Positions 18,145 to 27,418 of a stretch of DNA of 35,596 nt are shown here, piece by piece. The position numbers and the translations under genes were made by a program. The stretch is taken from contig SVLP01000028.1 in assembly GCA_015067895.1 (NCBI GenBank), positions 1 through 35,596 of the forward strand, in the 5' to 3' direction. The notes beneath the pieces are model-generated. The model was not told the origin of the DNA. It ran no database searches and worked only from the letters and a program-made list of their open reading frames with translations. The DNA is from Oscillospiraceae bacterium. Its GTDB lineage: Bacteria; Bacillota_A; Clostridia; Oscillospirales; Oscillospiraceae. The stretch's first letter is position 1; each line of letters opens with the position of its first letter.

Positions 18145-21100
18145 ATGAAAACCACCAACAAGCTGGTTGCGCTGCTGCTGGCCGCCGTCATGGTTCTGGG
18201 TCTGATGCCCTCCATGACCGTCCACGCCCATGCGCACACCCACGCGGCGGAGCTGAACGGGATCGAGGAGTATCCCGTCATCACTGCCGACACCCCCGCC
18301 ACCGCCACCATCGCCAACGGCGGCGACATCGTCTACTTCACCTTCACCCCCGAGAAGACGGATCTGTACTACGTCTACTCCACCGCCGATTCTGATACGG
18401 TTGGCTACATCTATGATGCCGATATGAATCAGATCAACTACAATGACGACTCCTACTACGGCGGCACCCTGGGTGTCTATGGCCCCAACTTCTGCATGGA
18501 GCAGGTCATGGAGGCCGGCACCACCTACGTCATCGGCGCCAAGTACTACAGCTCCTACTACACCGGCGACTTCACCGTGACCGCCATGACCGGCCACAGC
18601 TACACCAGTGAGGTCACCAAGGAAGCCACCTGCACCGAAGACGGCGTTCTGACCCACACCTGCACCTACTGCGGCGACAGCTACGAGGAGGTCATCCCCG
18701 CTGCCCACAGCTACGACGAGAAGACCGGCGCGTGCATCTACTGCGGCGAGGCCTACCTCATCACCGGCGTCTGCGGCGAGAACCTGACCTGGGAGCTGGA
18801 CTACTTCGGCAACCTGACCATCAAGGGCACCGGCGACATGTACAATTACGTTGTCAGCTACTCCGAGAACTACCCCGCCCCCTGGTACAATGACTACGCC
18901 AACGCCATCACCGCCCTGGTGGTGGAGGAGGGCGTCACCTCCATCGGCAGCTACGCCTTCTACAACTGCCAGCAGATGGCCTCCGTGTCTCTGCCCGAGT
19001 CCCTGACCGCCCTGGGCGCCAATTCCTTCTCCTCCTGCTACGGCATGACCGAGATCGCTCTGCCCGACGCCATCACCACCATCCCCGACTCCTGCTTCAA
19101 GTACTGCGGCTCCCTGGAGAGCATCATCTGGCCCGCTTCCCTGACTGCCATCGAGTCCAACGCTTTCTACAGCTGCAACCTGTCCAACCTGATCGTCCCC
19201 GAGGGCGTCACCTCCATCGGTCAGTATGCCTTCAGCAACAACAGCAGCCTGAGCAAGCTGACCCTGCCCTCCACCCTGACCACCCTGAGCGACTACGCCT
19301 TCGCCTCCATGTACAACACCAAGGACTTCATCTTCAAGGGTGACGCTCCCACCTTCGGCGGCAGCCAGGTCTTCCAGTATATCACCGCCAACGCCTGGTA
19401 TCCCCTGGGCAACGAGACCTGGACCGAGGAGATCAAGCAGAACTACGGCGGCACCATCACCTGGAGCGGCCTGTGCTCCGGCTCCCATGCCTGGGGCGAG
19501 GTCGTCAACGTGCCCGCCACCTGCGAGACCGGCTCCTACATGACCATGACCTGCACCGTCTGCGGCTACACCGAGATCAGCCCCGAGAACGACGACGCTC
19601 TGGGCCACGATTATCAGATCGAGCATTACGCAGGCAGCTGCGGCGACTACAGCTACGACATCACCACCTGCTCCCGCTGCGACTACTATACCACCACCAA
19701 CTGGGTCTGGACTGACCACACCTACGAGACTACCACCGTGGAAGCCACCTGCGAGATCGGCGGCTACAATGTCCACACCTGCTCCATCTGCGGCTACTAC
19801 TACGAGTCCGACTACACCGCTCCCCTGGGTCACGATGTTGCCGAGTGGAGCGAGCCCACCGAGGCCACCTGCACCGACGACGGCGTCAAGACCGGCTTCT
19901 GCGCCCGCTGTGAGCAGACCGTCTCCGAGGTCGTCACCCCCGCTCTGGGCCACGAGTGGGATATGGAGAACGGCACCGCCAACGCCGACGGCTCCATGAC
20001 CTACCCCTGCATCCGCTGCGACGCCACCTATACCACCGAGGGCAGCAGCCTGCATCTGGGTGACAACCAGTTCACCATCGCCGCCGGCACCGCCAGCGCT
20101 GCCAAGACCTACACCGCCGAGAAGTCCGGCAAGCTGACCATCAAGCTGAATGACCTGTACTACTTCAACGACTGGAGCGGCAATTGGACCACCATGGCCA
20201 TCGACTATTTCGTCGCCACTGAGGGTGCCATCAATATCTACGTCAATGGTGTGAACACCGGCTATACCGTCGAGGGCTCCGAGCTTGAAGCCAACATCGT
20301 CCTGAACACCATCGAGGTCGCCAAGGGCGACACCGTCGAGGTGGAGCTCGCCCACACCAGTGCCTCCTGGCTCGACAGCACCGATGTTCGCTTCAACGTG
20401 AACCTGGCTCTGGAGGCCGAGGAGGAGCCTGATGTTCCCGAGTTCCTGCCCCTGGTTCTGGGCGACAACGAGATCAGCATGTTCGCCAACTCCGGCGAGG
20501 GCCCCGTCTATGGCTGGACTGCCACCGAGGACGGTAACCTGACCGTTCAGTTCACCAAGCTTTCCATGTATTTCTACGGCTTCTGGAGTGAAGAGCCTGT
20601 GGTGCCCCATCTGGAGGACGGCGATATCAGCTTCATGGTCAACGGCGACCGTTTCACCGTCGACAGCACCACCGTGGCTGTCAAGGCCGGTGATGTGGTC
20701 ACCGTCCAGCTCGGCTGCTATACCTACCTCGATACCAATGCTGTCATCACCCTGTCCTTCGGCGACGAGGCCCCCCACGAGCACAGCTTCGGTGAGTGGG
20801 TCGTCACCACCGAGCCCACCTGCACCGAGGTCGGCATCGAGACCCGCACCTGTGAGTGCGGCGAGACCGAGACCCGCGAGGTCGCCGCTCTGGGCCACAC
20901 CGAGGAAGTCATCCCCGGTAAGGATGCCACCTGCACCGAGCCCGGCCTGACCGAGGGCAAGAAGTGCTCTGTCTGTGGCGAGATCCTGGTCGCCCAGGAA
21001 GAGATCCCCGCTCTGGGCCACACCGAGGAAGTTATCCCCGGCAAGGACGCCACCTGCACCGAGCCCGGCCTGACTGAGGGCAAGAAGTGCTCTGTCTGCG

Positions 21101-21846
21101 GCGAGATCCTGGTCGCTCAGGAGGAGATCCCCGCCACCGGCCATGTCAACACTGTGATCCGCGGTGTTTCTGAGCCCACCTGCACCGACGACGGCTACAC
21201 CGGCGACACCTGGTGCCTGGACTGCGAGCAGCGCATCGCCAAGGGCGAAATCATCCCCGCCCTGGGCCATGACTGGCACGGCACCGGCTGTTCCCGCTGT
21301 GACGAAAAGCGCGAGAATCCCTTCGTGGACGTTCCCGAGGATAGCTTCTACATCGATCCCGTCCTGTGGGCCGTGGAGAACGGCATCACCAACGGCGCCA
21401 CCGATACCACCTTCAATCCCAACGGCAACTGCATGCGCGCACACGTGGTCACCTTCCTGTGGAGAGCCGCCGGTGCCCCCGAGCCCAAGACCACCAACAA
21501 CCCCTTCACCGATGTGAAGGAGACCGACTTCTTCTACAAGGCCGTCCTGTGGGCCGTGGAGAACGAGATCACCAACGGTCTGACCGCCACCACCTTCGGC
21601 CCCACCGTGGACTGCAACCGGGCCCAGGTCGTGACCTTCCTGTGGAGAGCCATGAACAAGCCCGCTCCCACCGCCGCCGAGCATCCCTTCACCGACGTGG
21701 CTGAGGATCAGTTCTACTACGAGGCCATGCTGTGGGCTGTGGAGAACGGCATCACCAACGGCCTGACCGAGACCACCTTCGGCCCCAATGCCCTGTGCAA
21801 CCGGGCCCAAGTCGTCACCTTCCTGTACCGCACCTACGTTAAGTAA
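18145..21846 (+). CDS. SLH-anchored BspA-like leucine-rich repeat surface protein
   Basis: A 1233-residue exported protein with no recognisable catalytic domain, probably an adhesin or binding protein. A signal peptide ends near the His-rich AHAHTHAAE. A PPC-like beta domain (about 35-150) precedes LRR_5 repeats of BspA type (about 205-440). Cysteine-paired repeats of the form ATCTEDG...CxxCG...IPALGH occur about nine times in blocks (about 150-195, 445-610 and 875-1045), flanking two beta-sandwich modules (about 635-870). Two of these repeats are an almost exact 41-residue tandem duplication. Three SLH repeats (about 1058-1233) attach it to the cell-wall polymer. LRR_5/BspA proteins in other bacteria bind host matrix; here that is inference. 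Confidence 0.83.
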   Translation: MKTTNKLVALLLAAVMVLGLMPSMTVHAHAHTHAAELNGIEEYPVITADTPATATIANGGDIVYFTFTPEKTDLYYVYSTADSDTVGYIYDADMNQINYNDDSYYGGTLGVYGPNFCMEQVMEAGTTYVIGAKYYSSYYTGDFTVTAMTGHSYTSEVTKEATCTEDGVLTHTCTYCGDSYEEVIPAAHSYDEKTGACIYCGEAYLITGVCGENLTWELDYFGNLTIKGTGDMYNYVVSYSENYPAPWYNDYANAITALVVEEGVTSIGSYAFYNCQQMASVSLPESLTALGANSFSSCYGMTEIALPDAITTIPDSCFKYCGSLESIIWPASLTAIESNAFYSCNLSNLIVPEGVTSIGQYAFSNNSSLSKLTLPSTLTTLSDYAFASMYNTKDFIFKGDAPTFGGSQVFQYITANAWYPLGNETWTEEIKQNYGGTITWSGLCSGSHAWGEVVNVPATCETGSYMTMTCTVCGYTEISPENDDALGHDYQIEHYAGSCGDYSYDITTCSRCDYYTTTNWVWTDHTYETTTVEATCEIGGYNVHTCSICGYYYESDYTAPLGHDVAEWSEPTEATCTDDGVKTGFCARCEQTVSEVVTPALGHEWDMENGTANADGSMTYPCIRCDATYTTEGSSLHLGDNQFTIAAGTASAAKTYTAEKSGKLTIKLNDLYYFNDWSGNWTTMAIDYFVATEGAINIYVNGVNTGYTVEGSELEANIVLNTIEVAKGDTVEVELAHTSASWLDSTDVRFNVNLALEAEEEPDVPEFLPLVLGDNEISMFANSGEGPVYGWTATEDGNLTVQFTKLSMYFYGFWSEEPVVPHLEDGDISFMVNGDRFTVDSTTVAVKAGDVVTVQLGCYTYLDTNAVITLSFGDEAPHEHSFGEWVVTTEPTCTEVGIETRTCECGETETREVAALGHTEEVIPGKDATCTEPGLTEGKKCSVCGEILVAQEEIPALGHTEEVIPGKDATCTEPGLTEGKKCSVCGEILVAQEEIPATGHVNTVIRGVSEPTCTDDGYTGDTWCLDCEQRIAKGEIIPALGHDWHGTGCSRCDEKRENPFVDVPEDSFYIDPVLWAVENGITNGATDTTFNPNGNCMRAHVVTFLWRAAGAPEPKTTNNPFTDVKETDFFYKAVLWAVENEITNGLTATTFGPTVDCNRAQVVTFLWRAMNKPAPTAAEHPFTDVAEDQFYYEAMLWAVENGITNGLTETTFGPNALCNRAQVVTFLYRTYVK
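20890..21135 (+). repeat. Two tandem 123-bp coding repeats
   Basis: Copies at 20890-21012 and 21013-21135 encode the same 41 residues starting LGHTEEVIPGKDATCTEP, apart from a switch near the last residues; base changes are mostly synonymous. A related single copy, also 123 bp long, lies at 26711-26833 in the beta-helix SLH gene. Confidence 0.9.
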
Positions 21847-21861
21847 TCCCTGACCCAAACC

Positions 21862-21898
21862 AAACGTCCTGCAGGACTCTCCCTGCAGGACGTTTTTT
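21862..21898 (+). terminator. Terminator of the LRR/SLH gene
   Basis: AACGTCCTGCAGG (21863-21875) pairs perfectly with 21882-21894 around a 6-nt loop and leads into a T tract. Confidence 0.92.
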
Positions 21899-21949
21899 CA
21901 GGAACTGCATCCTACCGGTGGATGCCCCTGGGGGCGCATCTGTGTTCCA

Positions 21950-21978
21950 TTGACAAAATACACAAATGCAATTATAAT
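21950..21978 (+). promoter_or_regulatory. Perfect-consensus sigma-A promoter upstream of a structured RNA
   Basis: TTGACA (21950-21955), 17 bp and TATAAT (21973-21978) match consensus fully. Transcription would begin near 21985, about 225 bp before the next start codon. That spacing is unusually long for this window and is filled by the rod-shaped RNA. Confidence 0.85.
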
Positions 21979-22012
21979 AAATAGCAGCAAATCTGTTCAA
22001 AATGTTGGACTA

Positions 22013-22170
22013 ATACGAATTCTTGGTTAAATGGTTTAAGAGCTTTCCGAGGATAAATTGTGCCAGAAAAGGCCGAGGACGACGGTGGGCTGTCGCCCAC
22101 CTAGGACGAGAACGCATTATGGCGCAATTTAGACCGGAAAGAATGAAACAGTTTAATCAAGAGTTCGTAT
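22013..22170 (+). ncRNA. Candidate structured RNA (rod with duplicated AGGACGA motif), family unknown
   Basis: A 19-bp closing helix pairs 22013-22031 with 22152-22170. Inside are CTTTCCG/CGGAAAG (22043-22049 with 22135-22141) and AAATTGTGCC/GGCGCAATTT (22055-22064 with 22121-22130). The apical hairpin is GGTGGGC-TGTC-GCCCACC (22084-22101). All three non-Watson-Crick positions in these helices are G:U pairs when read as + strand RNA. The two 19-nt strands between the last helix and the apical hairpin each hold AGGACGA (22076-22082 and 22103-22109), one base from the hairpin on either side. No T tract follows, so it may be a leader of the foldase mRNA or a processed small RNA. I do not recognise it as a known riboswitch, 6S or SRP RNA. 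Confidence 0.65.
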
Positions 22171-22209
22171 AATCCCGCTTCTTCATGAAAACGAAACCGG
22201 AGGTGTCAA

Positions 22210-23283
22210 ATGACAAAAAACCAACACAGCAAGCAGTCCCCCTCTGCCCCCTCCGGAAAGAAGGTTCCGGTTCTCTGTGCCGCCGTCCTGGTGCTGACTG
22301 CGCTGACGGCGGGCCTGCGCGCCTTCACCGCCCCATTCCCCCGGCTGGAGGTGGCCGGACATCGGGTCACCCAGGAGGAATACCTCCGGGCCATGTATCA
22401 GGCCCGGAATGATGTGCTCTCCGACCACGCCGCTGCGGGCATTTCCCTGACCGACTGGCGCGCTGAGACCGCTCTGGGAGATCCCCGCGAGCTCACCATG
22501 GAGCGGGCCCTGGAGCTGCTGACCCAATACTACGCCGTCAGTACACTGGCCGTGGAGCGGGGCTATCTGGCGGACGCCGGGTTTGATGCCATGGTGCGGG
22601 ACATGGAGGAAGTCAACCGCCAGCGGCAGGAAGCTCTGGGCACCGGGGCCATGGTCACCGGGATCCCCCAGTTCACCCTGGATGACTACATGACCTACCG
22701 GGCCTCCAACCTCCGCCTGCAATTCTGCGGCGACCCAAACAATCCCGAAAACCAGGTGACGGCGGAGGAGCTCCGCCAGCGGTACGAGACCGACAAGGCA
22801 AACCTATACGCTCTGCCGGATGATCTGGAGCTCAGCTTTCTGGTGATCGACACCTCGCCCCAGGAGGCCCAGACTCTGAAATCGGAGCTGGAGACCCTGC
22901 GGCAGCTGGCCCTGGAGCTAGGCGGCCTTGCCCCGGCTTTGGAGGAGCATCCCCAGCTGAAGGAGCACTACGCAGAAATTACCGTTGACCGGGGAAGCTA
23001 CAGTGTCTACGCCCGATCCCATGGCGACATCCTGCTCTGCGCCGAGGGGCTGCAGACCGGGGACGTCTCCCAGGTTTTCCAGAATGAGGGCTGGCTCTGC
23101 CTGGTGGAGTGCCGCCAGCGGATCACCCGGAATTATGCGCCGCTGGAGGATGTGCAGTCCATCGTCCTCCAGTCCATCCGGGAGAGCCGCTACGATGCCC
23201 TCATCGCCCAGCGCGCGGAGGAGATGGAGATCGACGCAGATCTTCAGGCACTCTATCGCTTCACCGCGAAGCAATTCCATTAG
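22210..23283 (+). CDS. Membrane-anchored SurA/PrsA-like peptidyl-prolyl isomerase family protein
   Basis: A 357-residue protein with one N-terminal transmembrane segment (about 18-38) and an extracytoplasmic chaperone region. Residues 45-200 are helical and SurA_N-like. The C-terminal part follows the PPIC/parvulin layout (LSFLVIDTSPQEAQ, then LQTGDVSQVFQNEGWLCLVECRQRI and a final helix). The rotamase core looks degenerate, so it may act as a holdase rather than an isomerase. GGAGGTG lies 6 bases before the ATG. Behind it, 76 bp away, is the beta-helix SLH gene, suggesting co-transcription. A role in folding the large exported neighbours is likely but inferred. Confidence 0.72.
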   Translation: MTKNQHSKQSPSAPSGKKVPVLCAAVLVLTALTAGLRAFTAPFPRLEVAGHRVTQEEYLRAMYQARNDVLSDHAAAGISLTDWRAETALGDPRELTMERALELLTQYYAVSTLAVERGYLADAGFDAMVRDMEEVNRQRQEALGTGAMVTGIPQFTLDDYMTYRASNLRLQFCGDPNNPENQVTAEELRQRYETDKANLYALPDDLELSFLVIDTSPQEAQTLKSELETLRQLALELGGLAPALEEHPQLKEHYAEITVDRGSYSVYARSHGDILLCAEGLQTGDVSQVFQNEGWLCLVECRQRITRNYAPLEDVQSIVLQSIRESRYDALIAQRAEEMEIDADLQALYRFTAKQFH

Positions 23284-23292
23284 ATGCCGAAG

Positions 23293-23318
23293 GCAGCAGC
23301 CCCCCGTCAGGCCGCTGC
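23293..23318 (+). other. Intercistronic hairpin
   Basis: GCAGCAGCC (23293-23301) pairs with GGCCGCTGC (23310-23318) with one mismatch, and only a short T stretch follows. It may be a weak terminator or attenuator between the foldase and beta-helix genes. GGAAGGAG before 23360 serves the next gene. Confidence 0.4.
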
Positions 23319-23359
23319 TTTGGTATAAATAATACGCAAAAAAGGAAGGAGCAAACAGA

Positions 23360-26300
23360 ATGTTCAAGAGAATCCTCGCCGCAATGATGGCTTTCGGAAT
23401 GATCTTCGGCTGCATGCCTGCGGGCTACGCCCATGCCGCCAGCATCCGTCCGACAGCCAGCGGCACCACCTACTATGTCAGCTCAGCGCACGGCGCCGAG
23501 GGCAACTCCGGCACCAGCGAGAGCGCCCCCTTCAACAGCCTGCTGAAGATCAACGAGATCACCCTGCAGCCCGGCGACCGGGTGCTGCTGGAGCGGGGCT
23601 CCGTCTTCGTCGATGAGTACCTGCACATCAAGGGCTCCGGCAGCGCCGAGGCTCCCATCATCATCGATGTTTACGGCGACGAAAGCCTGCCCAAACCCCT
23701 GATCCAGACCAACGGCAAGGGCGTCTGGTACCAGGACTACGGCAAGCGCCTGGATAACACCCTGCACAAGTACCGGGGCAATGTGTCCTCCTGCATCCTG
23801 CTGTACGATGTGGAGTACATCGAGATCAGCAACATCGCCATGACCAACGAGGGCGGCTTCGCCGCCGGTGAGGTCTACAACTCCCTGAGCCGTTACGACC
23901 GCACCGGCGTGGCCGGTATCGCCGAGAACATCGGCACCGTGGATCACATCCATCTGCGGAATCTGGACATCCGCAATGTCCAGGGCCATGTCCGCAACAA
24001 GCACATGGCCAACGGCGGCATCTACCTGCTCTGCCACAAGCCCGACAACGAGGCAGCCACCGGCATCTCCAGATTCGACGACGTCCTCATCGAGGGCTGC
24101 CGCCTGGACGAGGTCAACCGCTGGGGCATCGCCGTGGGCTACACCGCCTACTGGGATCAGTTCGAGTACGGCCCCACCATCGATCCCGACATTTGCCGTA
24201 CCTACGGCTCCACCAACGTGGTCATCCGGGGCAACTACCTGACCAACGTGGGCGGCGACGGCATCACCACCATGTACTGCTATCAGCCCCTGATGGAGTA
24301 CAATGTCCTCGACGGCTATTGCCAGGACATGACCGAAGCCATCTACGGCCCCAGCGACGGTCAGCTGGTGGCTGCGGGCATCTGGCCCTGGATGTGCAAG
24401 ACCGCGATTCTGCAGTACAACGAGGCCTACAACTCCACCGCCAACCCCGACGGCCAGGCCTGGGATGCGGACTGGGGCGACAACGCCATCTACCAGTACA
24501 ACTACTCCTGCAACAACGCAGGCGGCGCCATCATGTTCTGCGGCACCTACGCCTGCAACACCGTCTTCCGCTACAACATCAGCCAGAACGACCTGGCCGG
24601 TGTCCTGAACCTGGCCCGCAGCCCCAACGGTGAGATCTACAACAATGTCTTCTACATCAAGGAGGGCGTCAAGATCAACCGCACCGGCATGAGCGGCGGC
24701 TGGGGCAACAGCATCTCCAATAACATCTTCTACTACGCCGGTTCCACCCCCGCCGATGCCTCCCTGGGCAACTGGGATGACATCACCGCCCAGTGGCGTA
24801 ACAACATCTACTTCAACTTTGAAACTACCCCCGCCGACGAGCATGCCATCACCGCCGATCCCATGTTCATCGATCCCGGCAAGGGCCCCAGCGGTGCCCA
24901 GCCCAGCGGTCTTGTCCATGCGCGCAGCGTGTTCGACGGCTACAAGGTCAGCCCCGACTCCCCCGCCATCAACGCCGGTATCCCCATCGAGAACAATGGT
25001 GGCCTGGACTTCTTCGGAAACGAGCTGGATCTGTTCCCCGACATCGGCGTCCATGAGCACGGCACCTTCCAGTCCGATGCTTCCAAAGCCGTTGTGGTGG
25101 ATGTGGAGCTGGGTCAGACGGCAACCATCACCGATCTGACCGGCGATTACAACGATGCCGAGCCCAGCATCGACGACGAAATGATCGCCGCCGTCTCCAT
25201 CTCCGGAACCAGCACCACTACCCGCACCCACGGCAGCGCCGTCTCCTCCCTGACGGACGGCAAGTACATCGTTGTCAACAACCGCGCGGGCAAGACCCTG
25301 ACCAACCTCGATGCCGCCGCCCAGGAGGGCGAGGCCGGTACCATGAGCGGTCTGAGCCTCAGCGGCACCAAGGATCATGTTTCCGATAACGCCGTATGGA
25401 CGATCACTGCCTCCGGCGACGGCTACACCCTCCAGGATGCCGGGGGCAAGTACCTGTCCATCGTGCAGAACGATGCCAACGTGGCCGAGAACGAGTCCGT
25501 TGTCACCGTTGTGTACCGCAACGGCACCTGGACGCTGAGCCAGGGCGGCGCATACCTCAACGACGCCGCCAACAAGGGCGTCTGCGCCTCCGGCTGGAAT
25601 GGCGACGGCATCTATGACGCCTCCACCGACGCAGGTTCCCTGTGGACGATCTACCCCGTCAGCGAGGAGGTCGTCTCCTCCACCGAGCTGACCTTCACCG
25701 GCCTGTACCCCGGCACCACCAACATCACCATCGGCGACACCCTGTACATCGTCCGGGTTCACGGCGAGCTTCAGGAGGTCGTGCTGGAGGTGGGTGAGAC
25801 CGCCGAATTCATCGACGAGTCCGGCAATTACACCGATGCCGACACCGGCACCCTGGACGAGACCGTCGCCACCGTGGAGCTGTCCGGCGTCATGATGGAT
25901 GTCTATGGCCTCGGCGCCAAGGTCACCTCCCTGACCAACGGAAACTACCTTCTGGTCAACACCCGTGCGGGTAAGCCCGTCACCAATGTCGCCGCAAGCT
26001 CCGCAGCGGGCGTCGGTGCAGAGTCTGGTCTGACCCTCAGCGGCATCAAGGAGGCCGTGGAACCGGCAGCCGTCTGGAGCATCACCGCCGCCGACGGCGG
26101 CTACACGCTCCAGGATCTGGACGGCAAGTACATGACCGTCGGCAGCGCTTCCGCCGGGATCACCGCCGATCCTGTCACACTGTCCCTGAGCTACAGCAGC
26201 GGCACCTGGACGATCTCCCGCAATGGTTCCTATCTGAACCACTTCGGCGGCCAGAGCAGCAACTGCGCCGCAGGCTGGAATGACTGGAGCGCGTCCGGTG

Positions 26301-27418
26301 ATGCGGGCAGCCAGTGGGACATCTATGAGGTCACCTCCGCCACCGAAGAGAACGGCACGAGGATCGTCTTCACCGCCGTCGGCAGCGGCGAGACCCATGT
26401 GCAGATCGGTGATACCATGTATCACATCACCGTCACCGGCGCGGCCCACGAGCACACCCCCGCCCAGGCCGTCCGTGAGAACGAGAAGGCCGCTGACTGC
26501 GTCAACGCCGGTTCCTACGACTCCGTGGTCTACTGCGCCGAGTGCGGCGAGGAGCTGAGCCGTGAGACCGTCACCGTTCCCGCTCTGGGTCACGGCGAGA
26601 CCGAGGTTCGCGACGCAGCCGCAGCCACCTGCACCACCGAGGGCTACACCGGCGACACCTATTGCACCGTCTGCGGTGAGAAGATCGCCGAGGGCGAGGT
26701 CATCCCCGCTCTGGGCCACACCGAGGAGATCATCCCCGCTGTCGAGCCCACCTGTACCGAGACCGGCCTGACCGAGGGCAAGAAGTGCTCTGTCTGTGAC
26801 GAAATTCTGGTCGCCCAGGAAGAGATCCCCGCACTGGGCCATGACTGGAAGGGCACTTCCTGCCAGCGCTGTGACGCCACCCGTGAGAATCCCTTCACCG
26901 ATGTCCCCGAGGACAGCTTCTACATCGATCCCGTCCTCTGGGCGGTCGAGAAGGGCATCACCACCGGCGCCACCGAGACCACCTTCAACCCCAACGGTGT
27001 CTGCCAGCGTGCCGCTGTCGTCACCTTCCTGTGGAGAGCCGCCGGTTCTCCCGAGCCCACCTCCACCAACAACCCCTTCACCGATGTGAAGGAGACCGAC
27101 TTCTTCTACAAGGCCGTCCTGTGGGCCGTGGAGAATGAGATCACCAACGGTCTGACCACCACCACCTTCGGCCCCTACGCCGAGTGCAACCGTGCTCAGG
27201 TCGTGACTTTCCTCTGGAGAGCCAGGTCGAAGCCCGAGCCCACCGCCGCCGAGCATCCCTTCACGGATGTTGCCGAGGATCAGTTCTACTTCGTGCCCAT
27301 GCTGTGGGCCGTGGAGAACGGCATCACCAACGGTCTGACTGCCACCACCTTTGGCCCCAACGCCACCTGCAACCGGGCCCAGGTCGTGACCTTCCTGTAT
27401 CGTACCTACAACAAGTAA
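23360..27418 (+). CDS. SLH-anchored parallel beta-helix protein (possible polysaccharide-active enzyme)
   Basis: A 1352-residue exported protein. The signal peptide ends near AHAA (about 26). Residues 30-570 form a right-handed parallel beta-helix of the pectate-lyase-like superfamily (opening TTYYVSSAHGAEGNSGT, then many N/G-rich rungs such as YNNVFYIKEG). Such folds occur in glycoside hydrolases, lyases and adhesins; the substrate cannot be assigned. Two tandem copies of a composite module follow (about 577-803 and 805-1028). In each, a BIG-like Ig domain seems interrupted by a beta-trefoil-like insert (NGNYLLVNTRAGKPVTN, YTLQDLDGKYM). Cysteine-paired repeats (about 1030-1174) and three SLH repeats (1176-1352) end the protein. 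Its 3' end is nearly duplicated at the right edge of the window. Confidence 0.8.
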   Translation: MFKRILAAMMAFGMIFGCMPAGYAHAASIRPTASGTTYYVSSAHGAEGNSGTSESAPFNSLLKINEITLQPGDRVLLERGSVFVDEYLHIKGSGSAEAPIIIDVYGDESLPKPLIQTNGKGVWYQDYGKRLDNTLHKYRGNVSSCILLYDVEYIEISNIAMTNEGGFAAGEVYNSLSRYDRTGVAGIAENIGTVDHIHLRNLDIRNVQGHVRNKHMANGGIYLLCHKPDNEAATGISRFDDVLIEGCRLDEVNRWGIAVGYTAYWDQFEYGPTIDPDICRTYGSTNVVIRGNYLTNVGGDGITTMYCYQPLMEYNVLDGYCQDMTEAIYGPSDGQLVAAGIWPWMCKTAILQYNEAYNSTANPDGQAWDADWGDNAIYQYNYSCNNAGGAIMFCGTYACNTVFRYNISQNDLAGVLNLARSPNGEIYNNVFYIKEGVKINRTGMSGGWGNSISNNIFYYAGSTPADASLGNWDDITAQWRNNIYFNFETTPADEHAITADPMFIDPGKGPSGAQPSGLVHARSVFDGYKVSPDSPAINAGIPIENNGGLDFFGNELDLFPDIGVHEHGTFQSDASKAVVVDVELGQTATITDLTGDYNDAEPSIDDEMIAAVSISGTSTTTRTHGSAVSSLTDGKYIVVNNRAGKTLTNLDAAAQEGEAGTMSGLSLSGTKDHVSDNAVWTITASGDGYTLQDAGGKYLSIVQNDANVAENESVVTVVYRNGTWTLSQGGAYLNDAANKGVCASGWNGDGIYDASTDAGSLWTIYPVSEEVVSSTELTFTGLYPGTTNITIGDTLYIVRVHGELQEVVLEVGETAEFIDESGNYTDADTGTLDETVATVELSGVMMDVYGLGAKVTSLTNGNYLLVNTRAGKPVTNVAASSAAGVGAESGLTLSGIKEAVEPAAVWSITAADGGYTLQDLDGKYMTVGSASAGITADPVTLSLSYSSGTWTISRNGSYLNHFGGQSSNCAAGWNDWSASGDAGSQWDIYEVTSATEENGTRIVFTAVGSGETHVQIGDTMYHITVTGAAHEHTPAQAVRENEKAADCVNAGSYDSVVYCAECGEELSRETVTVPALGHGETEVRDAAAATCTTEGYTGDTYCTVCGEKIAEGEVIPALGHTEEIIPAVEPTCTETGLTEGKKCSVCDEILVAQEEIPALGHDWKGTSCQRCDATRENPFTDVPEDSFYIDPVLWAVEKGITTGATETTFNPNGVCQRAAVVTFLWRAAGSPEPTSTNNPFTDVKETDFFYKAVLWAVENEITNGLTTTTFGPYAECNRAQVVTFLWRARSKPEPTAAEHPFTDVAEDQFYFVPMLWAVENGITNGLTATTFGPNATCNRAQVVTFLYRTYNK

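Noticed and set aside
20890..21135. CRISPR-like direct repeats.
   Set aside because: The 123-bp units are in frame, contiguous without spacers, and encode a recognised protein repeat.
21985..22209. Assignment of the rod-shaped RNA as 6S RNA, SRP RNA or a known riboswitch.
   Set aside because: The large central bubble of 6S, the conserved SRP apical loop, and the core motifs I know for c-di-GMP, guanidine, fluoride, ZTP and cobalamin riboswitches are not visible. A covariance search was not possible here.
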